DNA of 64,000 nt, from NCBI RefSeq assembly GCF_004402495.1, contig NZ_SOFH01000023.1, positions 426,021 to 490,020 of the forward strand. The letters run 5' to 3'. The notes below the pieces were generated by a model that had not been told where the DNA came from, did no database searches, and saw only the letters and a program-made list of their open reading frames with translations. The position numbers were made by a program, and so were the translations under genes. Shown here piece by piece: positions 51,607-60,031 of this stretch (its first letter is position 1; every line of letters begins with the position of its first letter). The stretch comes from Cryobacterium sp. HLT2-28 (GTDB lineage: Bacteria > Actinomycetota > Actinomycetes > Actinomycetales > Microbacteriaceae).

Positions 51607-53148
51607 GTGTCTTCCCTCTCCGCGCTCCCGCTCACCGAGGCTCAGCCAGAGCCCCGGCCGCTGCCCGCGCGCGGTCCGCTGCTGCCCGCCGCGCTGCTGG
51701 GCCTGCTCGGAATCCTCGTGTCGGCCTTCGGGTCGTGGCAGCCGTCGTACTGGGGCGATGAGGCGGCGAGCGTCATGTCGGCGGAGCGGTCCCTTTCGTC
51801 GCTGTTCAGGATGCTGGGAAATGTGGACGCGGTCCACGGTGCCTACTACCTGATCCTGCACTTCTGGATCCAGGCCTTCGGCGCAACCGAGTTCTCGACC
51901 AGGCTGCCCAGCGCCATCGCCATCGGGGTGGCCACCGCGGGCACCTACCTCCTCGCGCGCCGACTGACCGGCACCACGGTGGCGACGATATCCGCGCTCG
52001 TCTTCGTCGTGCTCCCCCGGGTCACCTACATGGGAGCCGAGGCTCGCTCGACCGCCATGGCGACGGCCATCGCGGTCTGGCTGGTGGTGTTGCTCGAGCA
52101 CATCGTGCGCCACCCGCCGACCGGCCGCCTCGCCCGCGCCGGGGTCTGGGCCGGCTACTCCGCGCTCCTCGCCGCCGGGATCTATATGTTCCTCTACGTT
52201 GTGCTGCTCATCCCGGTGCTCGCGCTCGCAGTATTCCTGCTGGCACCGCGGGACGCCCGGCGGATGGCGACCTTCCGAGCCTGGGCGGTGTCCAGCGTCG
52301 CCGGCCTGCTGCTTGCCCTGCCGGTCATGCTCGCCAGTGTGCACCAGCGCGAGCAGATCGCCTTCATCGGCCGCCGCCCGCAGATCGCGGTGCTGGACGC
52401 CGCCGTGCAACAGTGGTTCGGGAACGCCCCCCTGGCGGTCGTCGCCTGGGCCCTGGTCGGCGCGGCCGTCGTGACCGTCTTCGTGCTCCGCGGCCGTCGG
52501 GCCGACACCCGCGCGACGAAGCATGCCCTCGCCATCGCCTTGGCCTGGATGCTCTTCCCGAGCGCCGTGCTCCTCGTCGGCACACACTTCGTGACCCCCA
52601 TGTACTCCCTGCGCTACCTGTCGATCTGCACCCCCGCCGCTGCCATCGCGGTGGGAATCGGAATCGCCTGGCTCAAGCCGCGCTGGGCGCAGGCGTCGGT
52701 CCTGCTGTTGATCGTGTCGCTCATGCTGCCGGTCTACCAGGCCCAGCGCGGCCAATACGGGAAGAACTTCGGCAGCGACTGGCGCCAGGCAGCGGACATC
52801 GTGCAGGCCGGTGCGAGGCCCGGCGACGCCGTCGTCTTCGACGACAGCGTGCGGCCTTCCCGCAAGCCCCGCCTCGCCCTGCACCTCTACCCCGCGGCGT
52901 TCCAGGGGATGCGGGACGTGACCCTCACCCGTTCCTACGACTCGACCGGCCACCTGTGGGACCAGACCGCCCCGCTGGCCGCCGTCGGTGATCGCCTCAC
53001 CGGCACGAACACGGTGTGGGTGCTTCAATACAAGGGCAGCCAGGAATTCACGTCCGGAGACGATATCCGCACACTGCAGCAGCTCGGATTCACGGTCACC
53101 GGGTCGACGACCGTCAACCGCACCATCATCATCGAACTGACAAGGTAG
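51607..53148 (+). CDS. GT39-type mannosyl/glycosyltransferase
   Basis: The 513-residue membrane protein has the GT-C pattern: WGDEAASVMSAERSL with the DE motif in the first loop, 10-11 membrane helices, and a C-terminal extracytoplasmic domain. It uses polyprenyl-phosphate sugars outside the membrane. The next gene makes polyprenyl-phosphate mannose, its probable donor. The GTG at 51607 is the start. Confidence 0.85.
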   Translation: MSSLSALPLTEAQPEPRPLPARGPLLPAALLGLLGILVSAFGSWQPSYWGDEAASVMSAERSLSSLFRMLGNVDAVHGAYYLILHFWIQAFGATEFSTRLPSAIAIGVATAGTYLLARRLTGTTVATISALVFVVLPRVTYMGAEARSTAMATAIAVWLVVLLEHIVRHPPTGRLARAGVWAGYSALLAAGIYMFLYVVLLIPVLALAVFLLAPRDARRMATFRAWAVSSVAGLLLALPVMLASVHQREQIAFIGRRPQIAVLDAAVQQWFGNAPLAVVAWALVGAAVVTVFVLRGRRADTRATKHALAIALAWMLFPSAVLLVGTHFVTPMYSLRYLSICTPAAAIAVGIGIAWLKPRWAQASVLLLIVSLMLPVYQAQRGQYGKNFGSDWRQAADIVQAGARPGDAVVFDDSVRPSRKPRLALHLYPAAFQGMRDVTLTRSYDSTGHLWDQTAPLAAVGDRLTGTNTVWVLQYKGSQEFTSGDDIRTLQQLGFTVTGSTTVNRTIIIELTR

Positions 53149-53152
53149 CTTC

Positions 53153-53908
53153 ATGGCACAGACTCTGGTCATCATCCCGACCTACAATGAGCGCGACAAC
53201 CTCGGCCCGATCGTCGGCCGCGTGCGCGCCAGCGTGCCGGATGCCGACGTGCTGGTCGTCGACGATTCGTCGCCGGACGGCACGGGCGCCCTGGCCGACG
53301 GACTGGCGGCCTCGGACGCCGCGGTGCACGTGCTGCACCGCACCAGCAAGGACGGCCTCGGCGCCGCCTACCTCGAGGCGTTCTCCTGGGCCCTCTCCCG
53401 CGGCTACGACCGGCTCGTGCAGCTCGACGCCGACGGCTCGCACCTCCCTGAGCAGCTCCCCGCCCTGCTCGACGCAGCCGATTCGGCCGACGTCGTGATG
53501 GGGTCGCGCTGGATCCCCGGCGGCGAGGTGAAGAACTGGCCGTGGCACCGTCGGGTGCTCTCCCGCGGCGGCTCGATCTACTCCAGGCTGCTCCTGCGGC
53601 TGCAGGAGCGGGATGTGACCGGGGGCTACCGGGTCTACACCGCAAACGCGCTGGAGCGGATGAGGCTCTCGAGCGTCGAAAGCCTGGGCTACTGCTTCCA
53701 GATCGACATGCTGCTTCACGCCGTTCGCGCCGGACTCCGGGTGGTCGAAGTGCCGATCACGTTCGTGGAGCGCACCCGCGGCTCCTCGAAAATGAGCGGC
53801 GGAATCGTGATCGAGGCAATGGCCCGGGTCACGATCTGGGGCCTGACCGGCAAGGGAGCGCGCCGGGTGAGGGCGTTGGAGCCTGCGGCGGCATCCGATC
53901 GAGTCTGA
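53153..53908 (+). CDS. ppm1: polyprenol-phosphate mannose synthase
   Basis: The 251-residue GT2 has VIIPTYNERDNLGPIVGRVR, VVDDSSPDGTGALA, LVQLDADGSHLPEQ, and DVTGGYRVYTANAL with SSKMSGG, as in actinobacterial Ppm1/Dpm1. It makes polyprenyl-phosphomannose from GDP-mannose. No C-terminal acyltransferase is fused. It is coupled to the membrane transferase upstream. Confidence 0.9.
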   Translation: MAQTLVIIPTYNERDNLGPIVGRVRASVPDADVLVVDDSSPDGTGALADGLAASDAAVHVLHRTSKDGLGAAYLEAFSWALSRGYDRLVQLDADGSHLPEQLPALLDAADSADVVMGSRWIPGGEVKNWPWHRRVLSRGGSIYSRLLLRLQERDVTGGYRVYTANALERMRLSSVESLGYCFQIDMLLHAVRAGLRVVEVPITFVERTRGSSKMSGGIVIEAMARVTIWGLTGKGARRVRALEPAAASDRV

Positions 53909-53923
53909 CCTGCCATTCCGAAG

Positions 53924-53987
53924 TTGTGAGTTCGGGTCATTCTGACTATATGATGGTGCCACCAGTTAGAGTCACAGTGACCTTTAC
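53924..53987 (+). promoter_or_regulatory. nrtR-nad promoter with candidate NrtR box
   Basis: TTGTGA at 53924 and TATATGAT at 53947 are spaced 17 bases and form a good promoter. The palindrome GTCACAGTGAC (53971-53981), in the longer imperfect GTTAGAGTCAC-A-GTGACCTTTAC (53965-53987), starts about 10 bases past the -10 box. This is where a repressor would block elongation. It is the only such site before the nrtR-nadABCS genes. Confidence 0.65.
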
Positions 53988-54003
53988 TTAGTGGATACCG
54001 CAG

Positions 54004-54696
54004 ATGACCGCACCAGCACAGGCGACACTCGCCGTCTCGACGGTCATCTTCGCGCTTCGTTCCGACACGGAGTCCGACTTCAAGACCCTCTGGCTTCCGC
54101 TCGTGCGCCGCACCCGGGAGCCGTTCCTCGGCCAGTGGGCGCTTCCGGGCGGGAGCCTTCCGGCCGACGAGGAACTCGCGACGGCGGCCGCACGCACCCT
54201 CCGGGAGACCACCGGCCTGGCGCCCAAGTACCTGGAGCAGCTCTACACCTTCGGTGACCCCGGCCGCTCCCCCGGCACCCGCGTTGTTTCCGTGGTCTAC
54301 TGGGCGCTCGTCGAGTCAGGGGAGGCGGCGCTCGCCGTGGACGGCGACAACGTGCAGTGGTTCCCGGCCGACCGGCTCCCCGAGCTCGCCTTCGACCACA
54401 ACCGGATCGTCGAGTACGCGTTGTGGCGGCTCCGCACGAAGGTCGAGTACTCCCGGATCGCCCACGCCTTCCTCGGCGAGACCTTCACCCTGGCCCAGCT
54501 CCGGGATGTGCACGAGGCCGTGCTGCAGAAGGCCCTCGACCCGGCCAACTTCCGCCGAACGGTCGAGTCCTCCGGCACCGTCGTTGACACCGGGGAGCGC
54601 GTGGCCGGCGCCCGGCACCGTCCACCCCGCCTCTACCGATACAACGATTCCGTGCGGGCCGTCGACCTGGGCCCGCTGGGTCCGTCGATCGGCTGA
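54004..54696 (+). CDS. nrtR: NrtR-type NUDIX repressor of NAD synthesis
   Basis: The 230-residue protein has a NUDIX domain (GQWALPGGSLPADEELATAA, ARTLRETTGL) with a degraded catalytic box, and a C-terminal winged HTH (AFLGETFTLAQLRDVHEAVL, ... RRTVESSG). NrtR proteins bind ADP-ribose and repress NAD genes. It heads the nadABC-nadS operon and probably binds the palindrome before it. Confidence 0.88.
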   Translation: MTAPAQATLAVSTVIFALRSDTESDFKTLWLPLVRRTREPFLGQWALPGGSLPADEELATAAARTLRETTGLAPKYLEQLYTFGDPGRSPGTRVVSVVYWALVESGEAALAVDGDNVQWFPADRLPELAFDHNRIVEYALWRLRTKVEYSRIAHAFLGETFTLAQLRDVHEAVLQKALDPANFRRTVESSGTVVDTGERVAGARHRPPRLYRYNDSVRAVDLGPLGPSIG

Positions 54697-54757
54697 CCCG
54701 GATGCCCGGCCCCCTGATTTGCCGCTTTGGCTTTTCTGACCATCGAGGAGTAACCGT

Positions 54758-56074
54758 ATGACCATCGCATCCGTTGACCAGGCCATCCAGCTGATCAGCA
54801 CCGGAGCCGCCACGGGCAGCACCTGCAGCCCCGAGCTCGCCGCCGGGCCGTGGGAGTTCGACGCCGGAACACCGGGCTACGGTCCGGGCTCGTCCATGGG
54901 CGACGTGATCCCGACCGGATCGCCACGGCAGGGGGCGCTGCCGGAGACCTACCGGGTGGCGTCGCCGGAGGAGCTGGCCGACCGCATCCGCGCCGCGAAG
55001 AAGACCCTCGGCGACCGGGTGGTCGTCCTGGGCCATTTCTACCAGCGGGACGAGGTGCTCCAGCACGCCGATTTCGTCGGTGACTCGTTCCAGCTGGCCC
55101 AGGCCACGAAGAGCCGGCCCGACGCGGAGGCCATCGTCTTCTGCGGCGTGCACTTCATGGCCGAGACCGCCGACCTGCTCTCCACCCCGGCCCAGGCCGT
55201 CATCCTGCCCAACCTGGCCGCGGGCTGCTCGATGGCGGACATGGCCGACATCGACTCGGTCACCGACTGCTGGGAACAGCTCGAGGAGCAGTACGGTACG
55301 GCCCCGGATGCCGACGGCCGGGTGCCCGTCATCCCGGTCACCTACATGAACTCCTCGGCGGCGCTCAAGGCGTTCTGCGGCGCGCACGGTGGCATCGTCT
55401 GCACCTCGTCGAACGCGGAGACCGTGCTCGAGTGGGCGTTCGAACGCGGCCGGCGGGTGCTGTTCTTTCCCGACCAGCACCTCGGCCGCAACACGGCCAA
55501 AGCCATGGGTGTGCCGCTCGACCGGATGCCGATGTGGAACCCGCGCAAACTGCGGGGCGGCAACACGGCGGCCGAACTCGACGCCGCTCAGGTCGTGCTC
55601 TGGCACGGTTTCTGCAGCGTGCACAAGCGCTTCACCGTGGACCAGATCGACACCGCCCGCCGGGAGCACGCCGGCGTGCGGGTGATCGTGCACCCGGAGT
55701 GCCCAATGGCGGTCGTCGACGCCGCGGACGAATACGGCTCCACCGACTACATCACCAAGGCCATCGAGGCGGCTCCCGCTGGGTCGACGTTCGCCATCGG
55801 CACGGAAATCAACCTGGTGCAGCGCCTCGCGGCCCAGCATCCGGAACACACGATCTTCTGCCTCGACCCGGTGATCTGCCCGTGCTCGACGATGTACCGC
55901 ATCCACGCCGGCTACCTGGCCTGGGTGCTCGAGGGTCTGGTCGGCACCGTCGACCGGCCGCCCGTCGTGCTCAACCGGATCCGCGTGTCGGACGACGTCG
56001 CGGCGCCCGCCCGCACCGCCCTCGAACGGATGCTCGCGGCCCGGCCGCCCGCACCGGCCCGCCAGGACGCCTGA
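54758..56074 (+). CDS. nadA: quinolinate synthase
   Basis: The 438-residue enzyme has FYQRDEVLQHADFVGDSFQL, VFCGVHFMAETAD, CTSSNAE, and CPCSTMYRIHAGY; these cysteines hold the 4Fe-4S cluster. It condenses iminoaspartate with DHAP. Start ATG after GAGGAG. Confidence 0.95.
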   Translation: MTIASVDQAIQLISTGAATGSTCSPELAAGPWEFDAGTPGYGPGSSMGDVIPTGSPRQGALPETYRVASPEELADRIRAAKKTLGDRVVVLGHFYQRDEVLQHADFVGDSFQLAQATKSRPDAEAIVFCGVHFMAETADLLSTPAQAVILPNLAAGCSMADMADIDSVTDCWEQLEEQYGTAPDADGRVPVIPVTYMNSSAALKAFCGAHGGIVCTSSNAETVLEWAFERGRRVLFFPDQHLGRNTAKAMGVPLDRMPMWNPRKLRGGNTAAELDAAQVVLWHGFCSVHKRFTVDQIDTARREHAGVRVIVHPECPMAVVDAADEYGSTDYITKAIEAAPAGSTFAIGTEINLVQRLAAQHPEHTIFCLDPVICPCSTMYRIHAGYLAWVLEGLVGTVDRPPVVLNRIRVSDDVAAPARTALERMLAARPPAPARQDA

Positions 56075-56075
56075 A

Positions 56076-57749
56076 ATGGCCGACGTCCTCGTCATCGGCA
56101 GCGGCCTGGCCGGACTGATCGCCGCCATCCGGGCGACCGACGCCGGCCACACTGTCACCCTGGTGACCAAGGCGGCCCTGCCGGACAGCAACACCCGGTA
56201 CGCCCAGGGTGGCATCGCCGCGGCGATGTTCCCCGACGACTCGGTGGAATCCCATATGGTCGACACCCTGCGGGCCGGGGCGGGCCTCTGCGATGCCGCC
56301 GCCGTCCGGGTGCTGTGCACGGAGGGTCCCGCCCGTGTGCGGGACCTCATCCGCTTCGGCGTCGACTTCGACCGGGATGAATCCGGGGTCACCCGCGGAC
56401 TCGAAGCCGCGCATTCGCGGTCGCGCGTGCTGCACGCCGGCGGCGACGCGACCGGCGCCGCCATCGAGTCCGCCCTGGTCGCCACCGTGCGGGAACGCGC
56501 GGAACGGGCCCGCACGCTCACCCCGGGAATCGACGGCGCCGGGCCCCGCTTGCTCGTGCGCGAACACACCATGCTCGTCGACCTCGTCGTGGCGGGCGGC
56601 CGGGTGGGCGGCGCGATTCTGCTCGGCCCCGACGGCGAACTGCAGAGCCTCACCGCGGACTCGGTCATCCTCGCCACCGGCGGTGCGGGCTCACTCTACC
56701 CGCACACCACGAATCCGGCCCTGGCCACCGGCGACGGCGTGGCAGCGGCCTGGCGGGCCGGCGCGGCAGTCGCCGACCTGGAGTTCTACCAGTTCCACCC
56801 GACCGCCCTCGCGGTGCCCGGCACCCCCCTCGTCTCGGAGGCGGTGCGGGGCGAGGGCGCGGTGCTCCACAACGCGCTCGGCACCCGGTTCATGCTCGAC
56901 GTGCACCCGGGCGCCGAACTCGCTCCCCGCGACGTCGTCGCCCGAAGCATCGCCCATGAGATGGCCGGGCAGGACGGGGCTCCCGTGCTGCTGGACGCCA
57001 CCGGGCTCGGCCGCGACCTGCTCGAACACCGGTTCCCGACCATCACCGCGGCCTGCCGCCAGGCCGGCCTGGACTGGGCCACCGAGCCGATCCCGGTCGC
57101 CCCGGCCGCCCACTACTGGATGGGCGGCGTGCTCACCGATATCTGGGGCAGAACGAGCCTGCCCGGCCTCTACGCGGTCGGCGAGACGGCCCGCACCGGA
57201 GCGCACGGCGCGAACCGACTGGCCTCGAACTCCCTCCTCGAGGCGGCCGTGTTCGCCGACCGGGCCGTGCGCGCGTTGGGGGTCTCCCCTGTCGACGGTG
57301 TGGACACCGCCGGGGACGCTGGAGCCGACGCCGTCCAGGGCACGTCGGACCCGCGGCCCGCGGCGGCCTTGAGCGGCCGATCGACGCTGCCGTTCGCCGA
57401 CCGGGAGGCGATCCAGCGAGTCATGTGGCAGTACGCGGGCGTGCTCCGGAGCGGCGAGGGCCTCGCTGCCGCCGCCGCCACCCTGGCCGGCTGGAACCGA
57501 CCGGCCACCGGCCCGGATGCCGACCCCCGCCCTAATATGCAGATCCAGGCATACGAAGATGCGAACCTCTTCGACCTCGCCCGGATCACCGTGGCGGCGG
57601 CACTCGGCCGGGAGGAATCCCGCGGCGCCCACTACCGCTCCGACTTCCCGGCCAGCCGGCCGGAGCTCGCCCACACGGTCGCCTTCAGCCGGGCGACGAA
57701 GGACACGACCGAAACGAACACCGAGGCCGAGGAGGCCATCGCATGCTGA
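56076..57749 (+). CDS. nadB: L-aspartate oxidase
   Basis: The 557-residue flavoprotein has VLVIGSGLAGLIAAI, NTRYAQGGIAAA, RVLHAGGDATG, and GLYAVGETARTGAHGANRLA. It makes iminoaspartate for NadA. It starts two bases after nadA and overlaps nadC. Confidence 0.95.
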   Translation: MADVLVIGSGLAGLIAAIRATDAGHTVTLVTKAALPDSNTRYAQGGIAAAMFPDDSVESHMVDTLRAGAGLCDAAAVRVLCTEGPARVRDLIRFGVDFDRDESGVTRGLEAAHSRSRVLHAGGDATGAAIESALVATVRERAERARTLTPGIDGAGPRLLVREHTMLVDLVVAGGRVGGAILLGPDGELQSLTADSVILATGGAGSLYPHTTNPALATGDGVAAAWRAGAAVADLEFYQFHPTALAVPGTPLVSEAVRGEGAVLHNALGTRFMLDVHPGAELAPRDVVARSIAHEMAGQDGAPVLLDATGLGRDLLEHRFPTITAACRQAGLDWATEPIPVAPAAHYWMGGVLTDIWGRTSLPGLYAVGETARTGAHGANRLASNSLLEAAVFADRAVRALGVSPVDGVDTAGDAGADAVQGTSDPRPAAALSGRSTLPFADREAIQRVMWQYAGVLRSGEGLAAAAATLAGWNRPATGPDADPRPNMQIQAYEDANLFDLARITVAAALGREESRGAHYRSDFPASRPELAHTVAFSRATKDTTETNTEAEEAIAC

Positions 57750-58600
57750 CCTTGACTGCCATCGACACCGTCGTGCGCACCGCACTCGACGAAGACGCCC
57801 CCTGGGGCGATGTGACCAGCGAGGTGCTCATCCCCGCCGACGCCGTGGCGACCGCCCAGCTCGTGGCGCGGGAGTCCGGCGTCTTCAGCGGCGGCCCGGT
57901 GTTCGCCTCGGCGTTCCGGCTGACCGACCAGCGCATCGACGTGCGCCTGTTCGTGGCGGACGGCGCCGCTTTCAAGGCGGGAGAGGTGCTCGCGGAGGCG
58001 TCCGGGCCCGCCCGTGGCATCCTCCAGGCGGAGCGGATCGGATTGAACTTCGTGCAACGGATGAGCGGCATCGCCACGCTCACGGCACTTTATGTCGCCG
58101 AGACGGCCGGCACCCGCGCCCGGATCGTGGACACCAGGAAGACCACCCCCGGCCTGCGCGCGATCGAGCGCCACGCCGTGCGGAGCGGCGGCGGCCACAA
58201 CCACCGCTTCAGCCTGTCCGACGCCGTGATGGCCAAGGACAACCACCTGGCCGTGCTCACCGCCGGCGGCCTCGGGCTCACCGAGGCGCTGCTCCAGGTG
58301 CGGGACCGCATTTCGCACACCACGCACCTCGAGGTGGAGGTGGACCGGATCGACCAGATCGAGCCCGTGCTGGCCGCCGGCGTCGACACCATCATGCTCG
58401 ACAACTTCACGCCGGAGCACCTCGCGGAGGGCGTTCGACTGACCGCCGGCCGCGCCCTGGTCGAGGCCAGCGGCGGGGTCTCGCTGGCCACCGTGCGCGC
58501 CATCGCCGAGTCGGGGGTCGACATCATCTCGGTCGGGGCCTTGACCCACAGCGTGCGCTCACTCGACCTCGGCCTCGACATCGCGGTGCTCGAGGGCTGA
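57743..58600 (+). CDS. nadC: nicotinate-nucleotide pyrophosphorylase (carboxylating)
   Basis: The 285-residue enzyme has EDAPWGDVTSEVL, NFVQRMSGIATLT, DTRKTTPGLRAIERHAVRSG, and TIMLDNFTPEHL. It turns quinolinate and PRPP into nicotinate mononucleotide. It overlaps nadB by 7 bases. Confidence 0.95.
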   Translation: MLTLTAIDTVVRTALDEDAPWGDVTSEVLIPADAVATAQLVARESGVFSGGPVFASAFRLTDQRIDVRLFVADGAAFKAGEVLAEASGPARGILQAERIGLNFVQRMSGIATLTALYVAETAGTRARIVDTRKTTPGLRAIERHAVRSGGGHNHRFSLSDAVMAKDNHLAVLTAGGLGLTEALLQVRDRISHTTHLEVEVDRIDQIEPVLAAGVDTIMLDNFTPEHLAEGVRLTAGRALVEASGGVSLATVRAIAESGVDIISVGALTHSVRSLDLGLDIAVLEG

Positions 58601-58607
58601 GCCGCTG

Positions 58608-59753
58608 ATGGTCTACCTCGACAACGCCGCCACCACCCCCGTGCGCCGGGAGGTGCTCGACGCGCTCTGGCCGCAGCTCACCGGCGGGTTCGGCAACCCG
58701 TCCAGCCACCACCAGGTGGGCGAGGCCGCGGCCGCCACCCTGCTCGCGGCACGGACGTCGGTCGCCGCGGTCCTCGGCTGCCGCGCCACCGAGGTGGTCT
58801 TCACGAGCGGCGGCACCGAGGCCGACAACCTCGCGGTCAAGGGCATCGCGCTCGGGTCGCCCCGCGGCCGGCAGATCATCACGTCCCCGGTCGAACACGA
58901 GGCGGTGCTCGAGTCCTGCGACTACCTGCGACGCCTGCACGGCTTCGAGATCACCATGCTCGACCCGGATTCCTCCGGCCAGGTCGACCCCGAGCAGCTG
59001 CGCCGCGTGCTCCGTCCGGAGACGACCCTGGTGTCCGTGCAGTACGCCAACAACGAGGTCGGCACCATCCAGCCGCTCCGCGAGCTCACCGCCCTCAGCC
59101 GGGCGGCGGGGGTGCCGTTCCACACCGATGCCGTGCAGGCCGCCGGCTGGCTCTCCCTCTCCATCGTTGAGCTGGGCGTCGACGCCCTGAGCCTCTCCGG
59201 GCACAAACTCGGGGCCCCCCAGGGGATCGGGGCGGCCTACCTGCGCCGCCGGCTTCCGATCGAACCGCTGGTGCACGGCGGCGGCCAGGAACGCGGCCGC
59301 CGCAGTGGAACCGAGAATGTCGCGGGGGCCGTCGCCCTGGCGGTCGCGCTTCGCCTGGCAGAACAGGAACGCGTGGCCGCGTCGGAGCGGGTGACCCGGC
59401 TGCGCGACGCCTTCATCGCCACGGTGCTGACCGGCACGTCCGCCGCCCGGCTCACCGGGCATCCGTCCGCGCGCCTGCCCGGCAGCGCATCCTTCGTCTT
59501 CCCCGGCACCAGCGGTGAAGCCGTTCTGCTCGAACTGGAGCAGCGCGGGATCGTCTGTTCAAGCGGCTCGGCCTGTGCGGCGGGCAGCGACGAACCCTCG
59601 CACGTACTCACCGCGCTGGGGCTCCCGGCGGAGGAGGCGCTCACCTCCGTGCGGTTCACCCTGGCGTCGGGCACGGCCACCGCCGAAGCCGGCCGGGCCG
59701 CGGCCGCCGTGCAGGACGCCGTCGCAGCCGTGCAGCACCTCGGCCGCCGCTGA
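58608..59753 (+). CDS. cysteine desulfurase of the NAD operon (NadS-like)
   Basis: The 381-residue class V aminotransferase has VYLDNAATTPVRREV, PLP Lys in LSGHKLGAPQGIG, and the active Cys in VCSSGSACAAGSDEPSH. Its position 8 bases after nadC suggests it supplies sulfur for the NadA cluster, as NadS proteins do. A housekeeping tRNA role is also possible. Confidence 0.9.
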   Translation: MVYLDNAATTPVRREVLDALWPQLTGGFGNPSSHHQVGEAAAATLLAARTSVAAVLGCRATEVVFTSGGTEADNLAVKGIALGSPRGRQIITSPVEHEAVLESCDYLRRLHGFEITMLDPDSSGQVDPEQLRRVLRPETTLVSVQYANNEVGTIQPLRELTALSRAAGVPFHTDAVQAAGWLSLSIVELGVDALSLSGHKLGAPQGIGAAYLRRRLPIEPLVHGGGQERGRRSGTENVAGAVALAVALRLAEQERVAASERVTRLRDAFIATVLTGTSAARLTGHPSARLPGSASFVFPGTSGEAVLLELEQRGIVCSSGSACAAGSDEPSHVLTALGLPAEEALTSVRFTLASGTATAEAGRAAAAVQDAVAAVQHLGRR

Positions 59754-60031
59754 TCCGGCATCCGCACCACGCCCGTCCACGCGACGCCGGCGCCCGCGCG
59801 GGACCGCTCGCGGGCGCGCCCGCGTGGAGGGGGACCCCGCATTCCCCCTCTGGAGAAAAAAGTTCAAAAATCTTCCGAGGCCGAAATCAGCGGAAACATC
59901 AGCATAAATGCATCAATGTATCTCTGTTGACGGCCCAGCCGCCCTACCCCTGATGCTCGACCCCCGTCGCGGGGTCGTAGAATTACGCTAAGAGGCGAAA
60001 AGCCCAAGTTGGGCTGCCGAAGAGGGGCACC
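59754..60031. promoter_or_regulatory. adhE leader
   Basis: This 278-base gap is AT-rich in the middle. It holds an inverted repeat CGACCCC/GGGGTCG (59958-59977) and a CGTAGAATTACG palindrome (59976-59987); TAGAAT inside could be a -10 box. I see no clear Rex site (TTGTGAA...TTCACAA). The ribosome binding site is GAGGGG before ATG 60032. Confidence 0.5.

Noticed and set aside
59754..60031. Rex operator for adhE
   Set aside because: No TTGTGAA...TTCACAA-like site could be found in the leader.
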